DNA from: Hofstenia miamia
Taxonomy: Eukaryota > Xenacoelomorpha > Acoela
DNA length: 64,000 nt
Reading direction: 5' to 3'
NCBI GenBank assembly: GCA_004352715.1
Contig: SCFE01000102.1
Coordinates: forward strand, 652,546-716,545
Under the pieces are notes generated by a model. It was not told the origin of the DNA, did not search any database, and was given only the letters and a program-made list of their open reading frames with translations. The translations under genes were made by a program, and so were the position numbers. Shown here in pieces: positions 11,001 through 26,500 of this stretch (position 1 is the stretch's first letter; every line of letters begins with the position of its first letter).

Positions 11001-13892
11001 TTGATGCGATAAACTATTCAAATTACTTTCCAACGTTGAAGTCGCAAACTAGAAGCAACCTTAAAAATTGGTGCTGACGATTTTTTTATTAGAATTGCTT
11101 GGTATAGCTATGGATTTCTATAACATTACCAGGATGCGAAATGTGCTTTTGTAAGTGACCAAGGCAGGCTGAACTTACACTAAATCACAGTGAAATTAAT
11201 CAAACTGTAAACATGTTTACCTAACTTTCTCACTTACATTCAGCCTGCTTTGGTCAATAACAAAAGTCCAGTTCACATCCTGGTAGTATTATAGAAATCA
11301 ATGGTATAGCTATGTTAAAAATTTCAATTACTTATCACCGAACCAGGAGCTTTCCAAACACATTTCTTAGAAAAAAACGCCAGAATGCCTACGGCTACAA
11401 AAATATATAGTTGATCATCAAGACTCCATTCAACAGATGTGCAGGCTTATAAAATAATTTTCAAATATTTCTATAATTCACCTTGAAATCAAATAAAATG
11501 ACGTAATGAACACTTTAATTAAGATTTTAAAGTGTCAAGGTCAACAATATTAACTCAAATACCTACTTTCGATAAGCTCAACAAATGAACTGTTACTTAT
11601 CTTTTTCTCTAACTGTGACTTAAAATACATGCCTATCCCAATATTGGCGGAGTTGCAAATGGGTTGAGATACCTTATCGGACATGGAAGGACTCGTAAGC
11701 GAACGGGACCGCTAAGTTAGTGTGTCGAATGGAAATAACTAATTAACAGAGCAGACGTATCAAAAACTTACATAAAATTTTAGAAATTTTTAGAGCAGGC
11801 CGAAAATAAAAGGATTGGGTTGGATTGCTTCACTAATCATCAAATATCAACCCACTTGAGACTATGAACAAGAATTCACTTTAAAAAACATTCTCTATGC
11901 ACATTAACATCGCTAAAGCATGAAAGTGTAACAATAATTAGAAGCAATTACAAGTGTCACATCCCTTCCCAAAATAGATAATTTAAGCCGCAAACAGCCT
12001 GCTGAAGATCTTCTCCTTGTGTTATCTAAAGAGGAAGTATATAAAAAATAAACCATTATCTACCTACTCACACCACGCTAACTTCTAAACATGGAAATGA
12101 ATGCGTGGGCACGTTTCTGCTGTCTCCAAGAAATGTAATTACGAAAATGTGATAAAAGTCATACTGCACTTTGCTTGTTGTCGGGAATTTACGTTATTGA
12201 CAGATGACAGAATAAAAAACGGCTTTGAAAAAAGCGAGTGGGAATTAAAGTCCGCGGGCCTTATTAATTTATTCAGCAATGATACCAGATGCCTCCATTC
12301 ACGAAGTATGAGCTGAAATGTCTGAAAGCTGATTAGAATTCTATTTGTCAAATTGCAAGGGAAACGCACGGAGAGGAGCGAAATTGCTCAGAATAGTAAT
12401 AAGGAAGAACCAAAACAGCAAATGGTAATTTCCCGTGCGAAATTTATTATTTAACTCGTAGTAATTCCATAAAACGACAACAAGAATTTGAATACGAACT
12501 AAGTACTAATAATAGATTTGCCAATATTCATTTCTGCTGGTATTTATTAACTTTCGAAACCGAAGTCCTTTGATTCTTATCCAAAGCTTAGAAATCGACA
12601 ATTAGTCTACACTGGAAGAAAAAACAAGATAATTATATAAAAAGGTTCGATTTAGTGAAAAATTAAAGAAATGAGAATAGGAGTATATGGGCGAATAAGG
12701 TAAATGTAGGGGGAGTGAGATGTTTGGGAAAGGAGCAGCACAATTTCAATGAACATCTAAGCCTAGGGTGTGTAACTAGCGCCCGCGGGCCACAATTCGG
12801 CTCGCCAAAAATTTCTGGTCGCTCTATCTAATATCTTTTATATTACTTTTAGCACTATCTATTATCTTTTTTAAGAAGCAGACCAATAAACCTACTTAGG
12901 GATCAGCTTTATTCACATTTTTTTAATTTTGGTTGTATGTATATAGGGTTAAATATGTGTTTTTTCTGAGAATGAGCAGTAAAATGGGCAACAATTTATC
13001 CCTCCATGTACTAAATTTTTTTAGGTGACCCCTGATCTAAATAGTGTTCAAACTTCTATAGTTTTAACACATATTTCATGTTTTGTAAATCAATTGGATA
13101 ATTTCGGATAACGTTAGGATGGGATAAATTACAGTTCGGCTATGGTGAGGATAATCAATATGTCAGTATGTAATCAGGAAAACAGTAGAGAAAAAATTTA
13201 AGTAGCGACACCATTTAAGTCTTCAAAAAAATATATATATATACCTAGTGATTCACTAAAAAGTGGAGCGTTTTGAAAGCAGCGCTTATGTATCGATTGG
13301 GCAAGCAGTAAGAACCCATGGCTGTGTAGCTGTGTACCGTATATAATTGATTTTAGAGATTGCTTTTAGATAAAGATGCCAGCTATTTATATTATAAAAA
13401 TCATCCTTACATTGTTGACTCTTAATACAAGTACTTTTGCTGATGATTAGGCATTTTTCTTTGAAACACCCGATGTTTGCAAAAATATTACAGGGTTTTT
13501 TCCTGATGACGATCCAAATATTTTCAACTTGGACAGTTATTTCTGAAATAGGATGGCCAGTTCGTTCTCATTGCTGAGACAACCATCAAAATGCAGTACT
13601 TTATAAATATGAAGAAGAGTTGGAGAAGTCTTGGTATAGAAGAAATCAGAAACTTAATGCTGTGACAGTTTTTGTAACTAGTAATTGCATCAATATTAGT
13701 CATTACTAACGCAAATGTTAAATTTGCAAGAAAACACATTTAACATTTCAGTTTTATTCACAGTCGGTACCAACTCAAACTTGGGAAACATAGTAATGAA
13801 ATATATTGTACTGAAATGATTTCCCACTGTACATACATTTGAAACATGCTTAAAATACATGCCAGGCCCAAAACTTTTTCCAAATCTTTTTG

Positions 13893-13928
<36 letters not shown>

Positions 13929-14497
13929 NNNNNNNNNNNNNNNNNNNNNNNNNNNNNNNNNNNNNNNNNNNNNNNNNNNNNNNNNNNNNNNNNNNNNNNN
14001 NNNNNNNNNNNNNNNNNNNNNNNNNNNNNNNNNNNNNNNNNNNNNNNNNNNNNNNNNNNNNNNNNNNNNNNNNNNNNNNNNNNNNNNNNNNNNNNNNNNN
14101 NNNNNNNNNNNNNNNNNNNNNNNNNNNNNNNNNNNNNNNNNNNNNNNNNNNNNNNNNNNNNNNNNNNNNNNNNNNNNNNNNNNNNNNNNNNNNNNNNNNN
14201 NNNNNNNNNNNNNNNNNNNNNNNNNNNNNNNNNNNNNNNNNNNNNNNNNNNNNNNNNNNNNNNNNNNNNNNNNNNNNNNNNNNNNNNNNNNNNNNNNNNN
14301 NNNNNNNNNNNNNNNNNNNNNNNNNNNNNNNNNNNNNNNNNNNNNNNNNNNNNNNNNNNNNNNNNNNNNNNNNNNNNNNNNNNNNNNNNNNNNNNNNNNN
14401 NNNNNNNNNNNNNNNNNNNNNNNNNNNNNNNNNNNNNNNNNNNNNNNNNNNNNNNNNNNNNNNNNNNNNNNNNNNNNNNNNNGTGGTAGAATTTATT

Positions 14498-14530
<33 letters not shown>

Positions 14531-17500
14531 GTTTGATTTACAATCTACATTCAGCCCTCTATGAGTATCATGATTAATAAAAATGAAGCATCAATAGTGC
14601 GCATTTGGATATCCCCAACCCCAAATGTCTAGACCGTAAAATTCATGACTCAAGTTGATGCGCGGCTTTCAAATTTGTCTATCGCAGCAACCTAACCTGG
14701 ATAACTGCATAAATAGTGCGCGAATGCTTTTACGAATTCGATAGCGTATGTCGTTCACGTTTCAGTTCAGCTTATTAATTTTAAAAGCAAATTAACAAAA
14801 ACATTAATCGATGTGTGCTGACGTAAAAGCGTTTTGATAGAGAAACGCGACTTCTCAGCGTAAAGAGAAAGCGAGATACAATCAAATGACGTAAGAAGAG
14901 AATTGCGAAAATTTCAATATTGCTGTCGTCATCGTCGAAATTATTAGATATCGTTACTGTTAATTGCCGCAGCAGCAGCATTGCAAATAATTAAGCTCGG
15001 GAAATTTTTAGACAAAAGGAATAATGCATTGGTTTCACCCTAAAGAAATTTGCTGAAAGTAATTACAAATTTTGAAATATTTCGAGGTGGCAACCTAAAT
15101 TGTAGCAAGTCAGGAAAACTACCGAAATGACTAAGCTAAATAAATATCAATTGAAACTTTTTTCACTGCGCATACATAATTTCATAGCATTAAAAAATTA
15201 GAAAAAAAAAAAAAATTATAAAAAGTTTATTTAAATTTCGTAAGCAAAAACCTGATCTATAATTTTTTTTAATTTCGCTCGCCTGTCACGCCGGGGAGAG
15301 TGGNNNNNNNNNNNNNNNNNNNNNGGACAAAATTTTAGCAAAAATATTTTTAATCACAAATAGACACTTGTTTCTATCGCTTCAATTGAGTTAAAAGCAG
15401 CTTCTGAAAAAGAACTGGAGAAAAGTTAAAAAGCAAGTGTCAAAAATGTTTAAAGAATAAAAGTTTTTTTCTAACATTGGAATATTGGTGTACAACGCAT
15501 AATGTTGATAGCTTATAAAAAACCTGGCACACTGCAAAAACCATGTGCTATGATATTCTCTGAAAGTTCAAAGTCTGCTAACTGCCTAATTATATCTAAC
15601 ATAATTTTGAATAAAGTTTATTAGAAAAGTTTATTAAATTTGCTGAAAATAACTCGACATTCAAAGCAAACAAGTCATAACGGCGTCGTATATGGCAGAA
15701 GATAAAAAAATTTATAATGCAACTCATGAACCTAAATAATTCACTATTCCTAAAAAGGTTTTCAATAAACTTGTTTTCAATGCTTAATTAAAATAAAATG
15801 CATTAAGATTAATCCTTGAAACCAAACAGAGGAGGGTAAACTTCAACATCGTGAAGTGGTCGTAAATCCCGCAAAAAAAGAATGATTGCTCGGTAATTAT
15901 CAGAAATGTTCGAATATTCTTTAACTGTACAGCATTTGGTATTAAATCACTCAAATTCCTAGGAATTACTCGCTTTTATTTTTTCATAACTTTGATACTG
16001 TTTTTTTACTTTGAAAAATAAATAATATCAAACAAAACCGTACAAAAACTAACTTTTGTTAATCACTCGTTTACAAAGGAATTGGAATCGAAATAAAGTT
16101 TTAAATTGCAGCTATTAGGTTTTGTCCAAAAATATCACAACTTCGCAATTACATAGATAAAAATCGAGAAATGGAAAAAATTATAAAGAAAATTGGCTCG
16201 GAAAAAATTTTTAAAATTTTTTTTAATTGGTTTCCCTTAAATATATATTGAACTATGAAAAATAACTAATTACTTAAAAATTTAATAATCCTCTTACAGC
16301 CGATTTAAGTTTCCTGATCAAATAGTTTTAGCGTTATTGGAAATCAAAAAGTACTCAGAACACCCTGGAGACTAAATACCAAGAAAATGCATAAAGAGGA
16401 CTTAATTTTTAAAGAAATAGCTTAGGAATTCAACCTTGTTGATCAATTGCTTCGGTTGTCCTATAAGTTTGCATAATTACAAACAAAATACAAAATAAAG
16501 TACACTTGAAAGAAATCTATTATTAATAATATTTAAATGATATTTTTGGAATCTACTATTCTTCGTATATAATATTTAAATACTTGTAACTGTTTTTGGT
16601 AGCACTGGAAAATAATAAAGGAAAATGGTTATTGAGATTGATTGCAAAATGAACTGATTCGAAGATTGACAAAATAAATTTATCAAATTAATTAAAACAT
16701 GATGACAATAGCGACTGTTTTACAAGGGTAACGCCACGTCAATGAATAATATTGAAATTTGTCTGCTTATATGCATTGTCATTTATCAGGAACATTTGTT
16801 TCCCAAACAGGATGTTCATTTTAATAGTCAGTTTTGAACTCAAAGAAATGTTTGTACACGTTGAAATTGTTTCCTCGTGCATTGTTTACAAATCATGTGT
16901 TTGTTGAACAGCCATTGAGTTTCTTCTGCATGAATTGAGTCCCTCATTTATAAATCTCCATAACTTAAAAATTAGTATATGTAGACAATTCCTAAACCCA
17001 ATGTATACAATCAAGCAAAAGTATTTTCTTTTCAAATTTATTCCGATAAAAGTGGTAAATTTCACCTCTAAAAGGCTTTTCTTTGGCATTATGAAAACTT
17101 ATGGAGTGATCGAAGTAGAAATATATGTTTTTACACAGATATTTTAGAATCGAAGTAATTACAAAAACATAAAAGTACAATATTTTCTGTATTTTTAATT
17201 GACAAATTTCCAAATAGATGCACCAATTAATTGCAATTGTTTAAGAATTTCTATGGCTTCATCCCAAAAAAGTATTTGCAAGCTTGACTACAAACTGAAG
17301 ACAGCATTCGACTAAACTCAACTTGACAAAAGAATTCGAGTGCTCACAAAGGCATCTACATAAATCGTGCGCCATTTTACTTGTGATGCAAAAATTCTAA
17401 TGCAAATATGTACTAAGAATGAAAAATAATCCAATTATAGAGTTAAAATACATTTTTGAAGGAGAAAAATAAGGTCAAATTCGCATTTTCTTAAAAAATA

Positions 17501-20500
17501 TGATTATGCAATTCGCATAAAAAATCAGGAGTGGAAACNNNNNNNNNNNNNNNNNNNAGCTTGACTACAAACTGAAGACAGCATTCGACTAAACTCAACT
17601 TGACAAAAGAATTCGAGTGCTCACAAAGGCATCTACATAAATCGTGCGCCATTTTACTTGTGATGCAAAAATTCTAATGCAAATATGTACTAAGAATGAA
17701 AAATAATCCAATTATAGAGTTAAAATACATTTTTGAAGGAGAAAAATAAGGTCAAATTCGCATTTTCTTAAAAAATATGATTATGCAATTCGCATAAAAA
17801 ATCAGGAGTGGAAACTATGTACATACATGTATCGTGAAATTCAATTACTGTACGAATATTGAACAGGCTTGCGTCCAAATCACTTAAATTTCAAAGTAGA
17901 CGATAATTGAAATTTCCATGACAACAAATAGTTCTAAGTTTGAGAGTTAACTTTGAAAACGATAACACTGATCGTAAAGGAAATTTGTTTAAGGTACAGA
18001 TTGAAACTATATTAAATAAACAAAAATAAATAAATCACAATATGTCAGAATCCAATGATGGGGACTCAAATCCCTAGTAAAGTCTTGACATAGTTCTGAT
18101 GATTAACAACTGCTTATGGTAAGACGAAGTCAATAAACTAAATTTCAAATGAGTAGGAACCCTATTGGGCCAGGTTGTTAAAAAACTAAATATTAAAATT
18201 TAAAATATTCCATAGTTCTGAAAGTGATTTAGAAAGAGGAATTGAAATTGAACCGATGGCAGACATAACAGCAATAGCTAAGATTTCGTCATCAGTGGTA
18301 GCCCAAGGGAATCATCAATTAATTTATCAATCATGGCGTTTTGATGACCAGCGGTTCTAATATCACGCATGAAAGAGCTGGAATGAAACTATTGCCTGTA
18401 ACAAAATGCTAATCAGAACGACGTTCAATTTGAACAAATACACGAAAAAGCAAACAGAAATCCTTTGTCATGCGTCTCCTAAATTTTCTTTCATTTACTT
18501 CTCAGCGAACTCACATAGGTTAACGAACTTTGTATGTGCAGAAATACAACAATCATAATTTCAAAATTGACAGTGATATACAGAATATACGCCAGGACTG
18601 AATTACAAATAAGCTGATATTTGAGGCATACCAAATTAACTTACTTACCAATACCAAGCCTATCATTACGGACTTGCTATCATAAATAAATTATAAAAAA
18701 AACACTGAATAATTTTTGAAAATTCGGCTCTATTCCAACAATGCTCAAAATAACATTGTTAAATTCAGCCCGCACAGTCGCTTTGCACTTTGCGGCATAG
18801 CGTTTAAATTATTTATAACATTTTTGGATATATGATTGAGCTTTGAGTATTTATAAAAAATGCGGTGAAACGTTACACTGATTATGTTTGCAAATTTTAC
18901 TTCTTCTACCATATCATTTTGCTGGAGCGACTGAGAGTATCTTTCTAAGAAATTTTTCATCTCGAAGCTCCCAAGGACCTCTTCCTACCCCCACTCTGCC
19001 ACCCCCACACACATACATAAATCATGATATCTTCATATATACAACATGGTTGAGAAATATTTTTGCAAACAAACATTTGAATCAATGAATGTTGGGCTAA
19101 ATTAAGATTCATTTTGTTAATTTTACCTTGGATTGCATTGCAATAGAATAGAAAATAATTTGTAGTAAGATAATTCCTTGTGTAACTCCTAACAATTTTA
19201 CACGATAAATACTCTTTCAATTAAAAAACATACACACATCTGAAGAAGGTAGATGTCAACTTAGGATTGGTAGAACTATATATTTTAATTGACTTACTAC
19301 TTAGATAATAACACAGCAGAAGTTCTTTCTAGGTTAGAAGCAAGGATTGCTAGAGAAGGATAGACAACCAGTAGAACAGTGCAAAATAATGCGGAGGCTG
19401 CAAACTATTTTGTACTAAATTGATGAACTTAACTACATAAATCTTGCCATGCAGTAATACATAATTATGTATTGTTTTAGGCTAATAGTTTTCATAAATA
19501 TACACTAATATCTATATGCACGTTTTAAAAATAATCCAACTTTATATTGCAAAAAAATTTTTGTTGCTTAATGGGAAACTTACATTTGACACTAAATAAG
19601 ATAACGTAAGTAAAAATTAGACTATCGTTCAAGATCAACAAAATATGTACACTGTGCAAAATGCAAATACAGAAATATTATTGGGAAACCTTTTCCAGTT
19701 TACACTTTTTTAAAATGTATCAATGACTTCTGAAAGTATTCGAGCAACGCTTAATCACAGCTTTTTATTGAAATAAAAAAGTAGGCATTATATAAAAGAG
19801 TCAGCAATCTTAGACCATTTTCATGCTAAATTGATGACAACAATACACAAACAAGTCTAATAAAATACAACAAAGTCCTTTCATTCATCAATGCACACAT
19901 TTTCCTTAAATGTGATGAAATCACCAAGGTAAATTTAATGAAAAGTTCTTATTTTGTTGCAACAACGCTATACAATATATTTAAAGATTAATTCATTCAG
20001 TTCATTTGAGCAACAGGAAAAAGTCTTAAACGTGCAAATTTCGGAAAGTGTAATCTGCTTAAAAATCGTGCAAAATTCAGTTTGTCTCCCTAACTTTAAA
20101 GGATGCTAGACGTCTTCTAATGGTTACGAAGACATCGATTTTGTGAAGTTTATTGCTTAGAAAGCAATGAATGTATATGGAAGATTGAAGAAAAGAGAGT
20201 AGGGATAATATGACCTTTCTTTGCGATCATCAATGAATTTTCTGGCCAATGATAACTACAAGGGTTCATGTTGGATGTAACTTTTTCATTTTAACAATAA
20301 AATCACTATATAGGAAATTTATTTTTAAGCAAAAAAAATTGATCTACAATATTGGCATATAAGTAGGTTAAGCCACAAGTTAAACCAGCCGTACGCTCAC
20401 TCTTACTGTTAAACTAACAAAATTACACAAAAAATAACTTTATCAATAAAAATAAGCATTTAGACACAGAAAAGTTTGAATGGAAAAATTATGTAACGAT

Positions 20501-23500
20501 AATCTTATTGTTTTTCAATAATTCTGTAATAACACTATTCAACAGTATTTCAAACAATAACCATTCAGCCAGAGATGAATATGGGATAACCATTTGGTAC
20601 CCAATAATAACTCATTTTTGAAACTTCGGCACAAGTCCTCCCTTGGCAATTCCTTATTCGACTCAATTATTATAAAAATTTATAGTGTTAATGTAATCTC
20701 AATTACTTAGCCAAACTCAATGTCGTTTTTAGTACAAATTTAAATAACTCCGAAATATTTCGCTACTTACGCCTTTCTTGATAAAAATTATATACATATA
20801 AAAAATAATTTATTTAATGGTTAATAACTGCATTAATGTTAGCTTACCTTCAAAATATTGGGAAAAATAGATTTTCAACATTATACTGAAGAAATTAATG
20901 TAGTATTGTTGACAAGATTAGCATCGTAGTAATGCTGCCGAATTGAATTTCCGTGGCAGAAATATACAAAATGCGTGTAGTGATCGCTGAATCAAAATGC
21001 TTCAATTGACTACGACGTTTTCTACGCGTACATGAAAAATGGAACTATTAAATTTATTGCAGCCTCCCCATTTCTTGGCACTATGCGCTGTGTTGCATAT
21101 CCTCTTTAGCAATCCTTTGTTAGAAGAAACCCTAATGTCTTCTATCGACTACAATTCTTTCCTTTATAACAACATTAAAATAAATTGTACGCCTACAATT
21201 AATTGAAGATGATGTTCAGATCTCAATGGTTATAAGAATAAAAGTTTTAAAAAATAAAAAGAAGACAGAATGAGCCTGCATGTGTTCACAAAGTAAAAGG
21301 CCACTTTCCGCATACATTTCTACGTTATATATCACTGTTATTCAATAATTTTATGGATGAACACATTCGACTACTGCTAAGAAACAAAAACGCAATTGGA
21401 ACGAGGAGCCCTAACCCTAATAGATTCCCTTACAGCATACACACCAAATTATCCCGAAAAATCTGATGTTATAATTGTTTCTTTTGAACTAGCGACGAGC
21501 TCTGTTAAAAATCCATGTAAATCAATCAATTCCTCTTGCAATAAGTTGCTGTTGATGGAGGTAAGTTAAAAAATTCTGACAAAAACCGGTAGGTTTTAAA
21601 GCACCATTTGAATTAACATGTAAACGCGTTTTGACTCAAGTAGGAATCTATCCTACAATTCCAATCGAGCATGCATGTATCTTTATAAAATTCGATTTTA
21701 AAAGGCATGGTTCCAAATACATTCATCACTAAGATCTCTGGTGTTGGATTGAGAAGAATGTAAGATTCTCTAAGTCGATGGAATTTCTCGTATTTATACA
21801 TAATTGCCATATTATTAACACACGTCCATATTAAAACGCTATAAAATTGAATTTTATCTATTTTGGAAACCGTCGAGGAAATAAAAAAGCAACGGTTTTA
21901 ATTATAAAAATAGTTAGAATATCAATTGGAGAAATAATGTCAAGCTATTGTTCTATTAAGAGCAAAGAGATTAATTAGTAAGTTTCCATTACCTCAACCA
22001 ATTGCAGGAATCTACTTAATTTATTGTGAACACGAATTTATAGCGTTGCATTTATGAGTCACAGCCTTACGTATGGAAATAGCAAAAAAAACAGTCGAAA
22101 AGCAATTCTATATGACGCGATAAGTGACGCTTATGGGACATGTGAAACTATGAATTTCAAACAAAATTATTTGCATCCATTTTATAGTCAAATTTCGAGA
22201 AAGCAGCCATAAAGCTATCTAATTTCCGTGATAAGAAATCATTTTGGTTTATTTGATTCCAATTCTTGTTTACGGTGATTAATACAAAAAACATTGTCTT
22301 TTATTTCTCTAGACTAGAGTCCTGCACTTGAGTAAAGATACAAGAGCTGATTGCATATAGAGATACATTTTCGGTCCCGATTCTACAGGTCCCGTCCGTC
22401 TTCAATTTGCAATCCGGACCTAGTCGTGTGAGATTTGGCCGGTGGTTCTGCAATCTTTTTATGGTAGTTTACTTAGAGTAAAATGTTCTAAAATTACGCA
22501 TTATTTATCAAATTATATACTGAATTGAGATGTTACAAAACATAGTTAGCTTCGTTAATATACTATAAAAGCAAATATACAACATTATCTTAACTGGACT
22601 CTATACGGGTTTGAAATCCACATTATTACGTCTGAAAACAGATACTGATGTCATGACAGAGATATAAGGGGTTTCCAATGAATTAATTTCTGGGATAGGT
22701 ATTACTCTACTCACAATATACGATATAGTTTTAATTTAATTAATTACGACACGTCACTGTTTAATAACTCGTAGTAGTTTCTAGTTGACTAAAATATAGA
22801 ACAACTTCAGTCTAAGAGTGGGAAGGAATTTTTACGCGCGATTATTTGAAATATGTGATTTGAAATTTTGATGTGGCGATAACACCGCTTTACTGTCATT
22901 TTAATTGATGTAAATGACAGAAATGAGGAAAGCTATTTGTTTTAAATTCGATATATATATTGCGCAGAAGAGAAAATCATGCAAATTTCGCAACATAATA
23001 GCATAAAATGGAGGTTTAAACACTTATTAAAAAATCAATTAAATTCTGCATACACTTTTGAGTAAATATGCAACTGAGGATATCAACACCGGATTAAAGT
23101 AAGTAGAATGTAAGGCGCTCCCTATTATAACAATTAGAACTAGTTTTGCAACTATTGCGTTGTAGTACGCTCCATATATATTATATAATATAAAAATTTA
23201 ATATAAATTTAACAATTTGTAGTTATAGAAGCTACAAATCTAAACAAAATGTAAGAATTCCAAAACATTAATTGCACAACTTTTAAAAAATATTCATCGT
23301 GGATATATAAAATTTGACGAAAAACAGACTTACATAAAGAAATAGTATTATTAGTCCAGAAAAAACAAATTGGGATCAATTTCAAAACTAAATATAAACA
23401 AACCTAATAAAAGAACTTAAGTTCTTGACACCTGTAAATAGTGAATTGGAAACTATATGTTGCAAATTAAAAATAAACTTTTAGCGTAGGCGTATAAGTA

Positions 23501-26500
23501 GCACTTGACAGTGATTCTTTTATTGAAGTAAAAAATTGAAATTTTGTGAAAAATTGTCTGTTTTCCTCGTTTTCAAACGCTTAAACATCACGATATGGAT
23601 TTCTGAAAAAAATATCAAATCGGTTAAATGTTACCAGAGACACTTGAGGGAATTTTAATTCTAGGCTGATAAATTTAATGATATACTTTGTATTTGACTA
23701 AATCAGCAATAACAAAAACTAGCAATAATAAAATTACAAAATCAGAGTTCGTTAAACTGAATATGGAAAACGAAAGCATGAGGTAATCGCTGACGTAAGC
23801 AGCGGAAGAGAATTAAAATATTTACTATGAAAAAACGCATTCAAAAAATGAACGTCACCGAATAAATTCACTATTTTTGATGTCTATCGTTTCTACAAAC
23901 TAATTTGGGTAATAATGTGGTTAACAGCATATATGGCTTCATTAATTTCTCTTTATGTAATAGAAGAGTGTTAATTTTATATTGTACAGACACAGAGACA
24001 AATCATCAAATATTATTAAAATTTAACGTAAAAGATTGCATGTGTGTATGTAAAATACATTGATTGAAATTTCAACACAAAATTGACCTGAATAATCCTT
24101 ACAATTAATTCCTAACAATTTAATATAACAGGGTTTACAAGTTTACAAGGTCCGGTCGAAAATACTGAAAATCGCGAATATAATGCAAATGGTTAACGAA
24201 TTATTATAAATAAACTAGCAACTCTATATAATTGTTAGGCCAAAGTTAGATTTAAACTGATAACAAAAGCATTTGTGATTTTTTGATACAAATCAGCTCT
24301 ATATTTCAATTTAAATCAGGGGTGCGATTAGGGAACAGGAAAGACAACTACCGGCTTTTTTAGAGGTAAGTGGTTAATCAAATTTAAAAACTTCCCTTTT
24401 TCCTCAAAAAACATTTTTGATGATAATTTTTTTCTGTAAAAATAGGTGCCAACTCCTTCCTCCTGTTGCAAAAATCCTAACGGGCCACTGATTTAAATGT
24501 AAGTTTATGAATTTTTAAAACCTATTTAGTAGAAACATATTTTAAACCAATAGTTTATAAAAAATAGCAACATTATTTTAGGATACTAAACTAACTCCAA
24601 GTTTGGATAGACTTTATCAAGATATGTTTGCACCACTTAGAGTTCCGTTATCAGATTTCAAGAGATTGGTTTTGGATCCTGAAGTAAAGTTAAAATCGAT
24701 GACTACTGGTGATACCTATGCAATTGAACACATCACAGTTCCAGACAAGTTATCTCTACTCATATCAGGAAGGTAAATAATTGCATATTTGAAGAATTAG
24801 ACATAAATGTATTGGTAAATAGAATTTCACAGATATCATTGAAATAAAATTCATATATAAATTTTGTGGTATGCACAACGTTGCAGATAGACAGAATTTT
24901 ATGTATGGGCATAAGCTGAAAATTTTCAGGCTGGTCCAGGTTAATGCAATTTTTGAGACTCAAATAAAATTTAATAAGTACACTATAACGCTGATAGTTA
25001 CAGTAGATTCACATTACTCTAAACTACCACGCTTAAGTTTCAACTTTGCTTAAAATTATTTTTGGGATAAAATACAATGAATGAATTACGGTCTTCACAG
25101 CAATGCTGAAAGGATTTCGGAAGAATAAAATCTAAATAAATGTCTCAATTCCCCTACTCTTGGCAATAATTGAACTTGTGTCGTAGTATTATGCTTCATA
25201 AGGCTATGTTGTACAGTAGAGTTCTGCAGGATCAGAATTATTTTGATCTCAGGTCGTACCATACGAGTCCTATAAAATTTTCTGTTCACATGGGATGCCA
25301 AAGCCTAAATTCAATTATGTTTAAAATTGGTAATATTCTGAAAACCGTGGTCCCAGTTTCCTAACATATGATCGCAGCCAATGGGACCCACAGAAGCCCA
25401 ATTCAAACTAGTACAGCTGATTTTTAACAAAAAGTTTAGGAAGTTTCTAACAGTCATAAGATGAGGAGAACTTCTATGAAAATCATTCATTCAAGTGGAA
25501 ATTCAAATTAGAAGTGAGCTATATTGCAAAATCGAAATGTAAAATTAGGTTTCAATACTTCCAAAAAAGATCGGATGTTAGCAGGATTGGCATGTTTTAA
25601 AAACAACTGTTTTTTGCAATGTTTTTATGAATGTTTTTTAAAATTTATTTAAAACTTTAGGGGAACTTTCAAAAATAATTTTTGGATTTTGTCCATTCTT
25701 ATTTTCAGAGCCGATTTTTTACAGCAAAAACCATTAAACTTGCGCATTTTTTAGGTGTATGCAACCAAAAATAAATTTTGATAAGTTTATCATAATTCAA
25801 TGTTTGCTACTATATGTATTTTCAGTAAAATTTTAGTACCTTGACGTGGGCCTGTGTAAGAGCAACAAAACATTGCCTTAAAGGTTTAAAACTTTTTTTG
25901 GAAAAAATACACTTTTTTTGCCAACCCTGAATGTAAGAAAAGGATGTAGTTAACATGTATGAGGCGTTGCGATGCCTTGAAAATTAGAGACATATGAATT
26001 CACAAGAGCTCGAAAACTCTCTTCACATCCAGAGGCTCCACATCAAATCTTGAATGTTTTAGCCCACGTGAATTTATTGAATATTAGCGATAAAGTCAGA
26101 ATTTATAAATAACACGATTATAGATAAAAAATTTATTACTTTCGTTTACGGAAACTTCATAAATGACAAAAATCCTATTACTTTTATGGACTTCAAACGA
26201 CTAATAAAATATAGGTGTACAACTATGAATCTCGTAAAGATGTAGAACAGAACTTTTCCACTTCTGTCTACAGGGCACACATAAAATATCTATTCAGGTA
26301 GACTTATATAGTCACGTACGTAAAAAATCACACCTGGTCTCTTTCGGAGATCAGTTAATGCTTTCTTGAAGAAAACGCATACGTCACCATGCAAAACAGT
26401 GTAGAGAAATTTTACAATTCAGGAATAGTTCTATAGTCAATAACATAAATTAGTCATAGACGTATATGAAGTGAGTAGATACATCTACATTCATGCATAC

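Larger units (their letters stand above)
8017..24581 (+). other. POPDC intron 1 (GC-AG, about 16.6 kb)
   Basis: Runs from GCAAGT at 8017 to ttttag at 24581. It contains a MITE (11.1 kb), a hAT-like MITE (12.8 kb), three N gaps, an exact 258-bp duplication around one gap, paired TGACGTAA sites at 14.8 kb and an inverted TGACAG pair at 22.9 kb. I found no further exon in it, and the protein alignment across the junction leaves no room for one. Confidence 0.8.

Noticed and set aside
13859-14536. Long ORFs spanning the N gap
   Set aside because: Made of unknown bases and TA repeats.
21405-21425. Two TTAGGG-like units on the minus strand
   Set aside because: Only two units; not a telomeric array.
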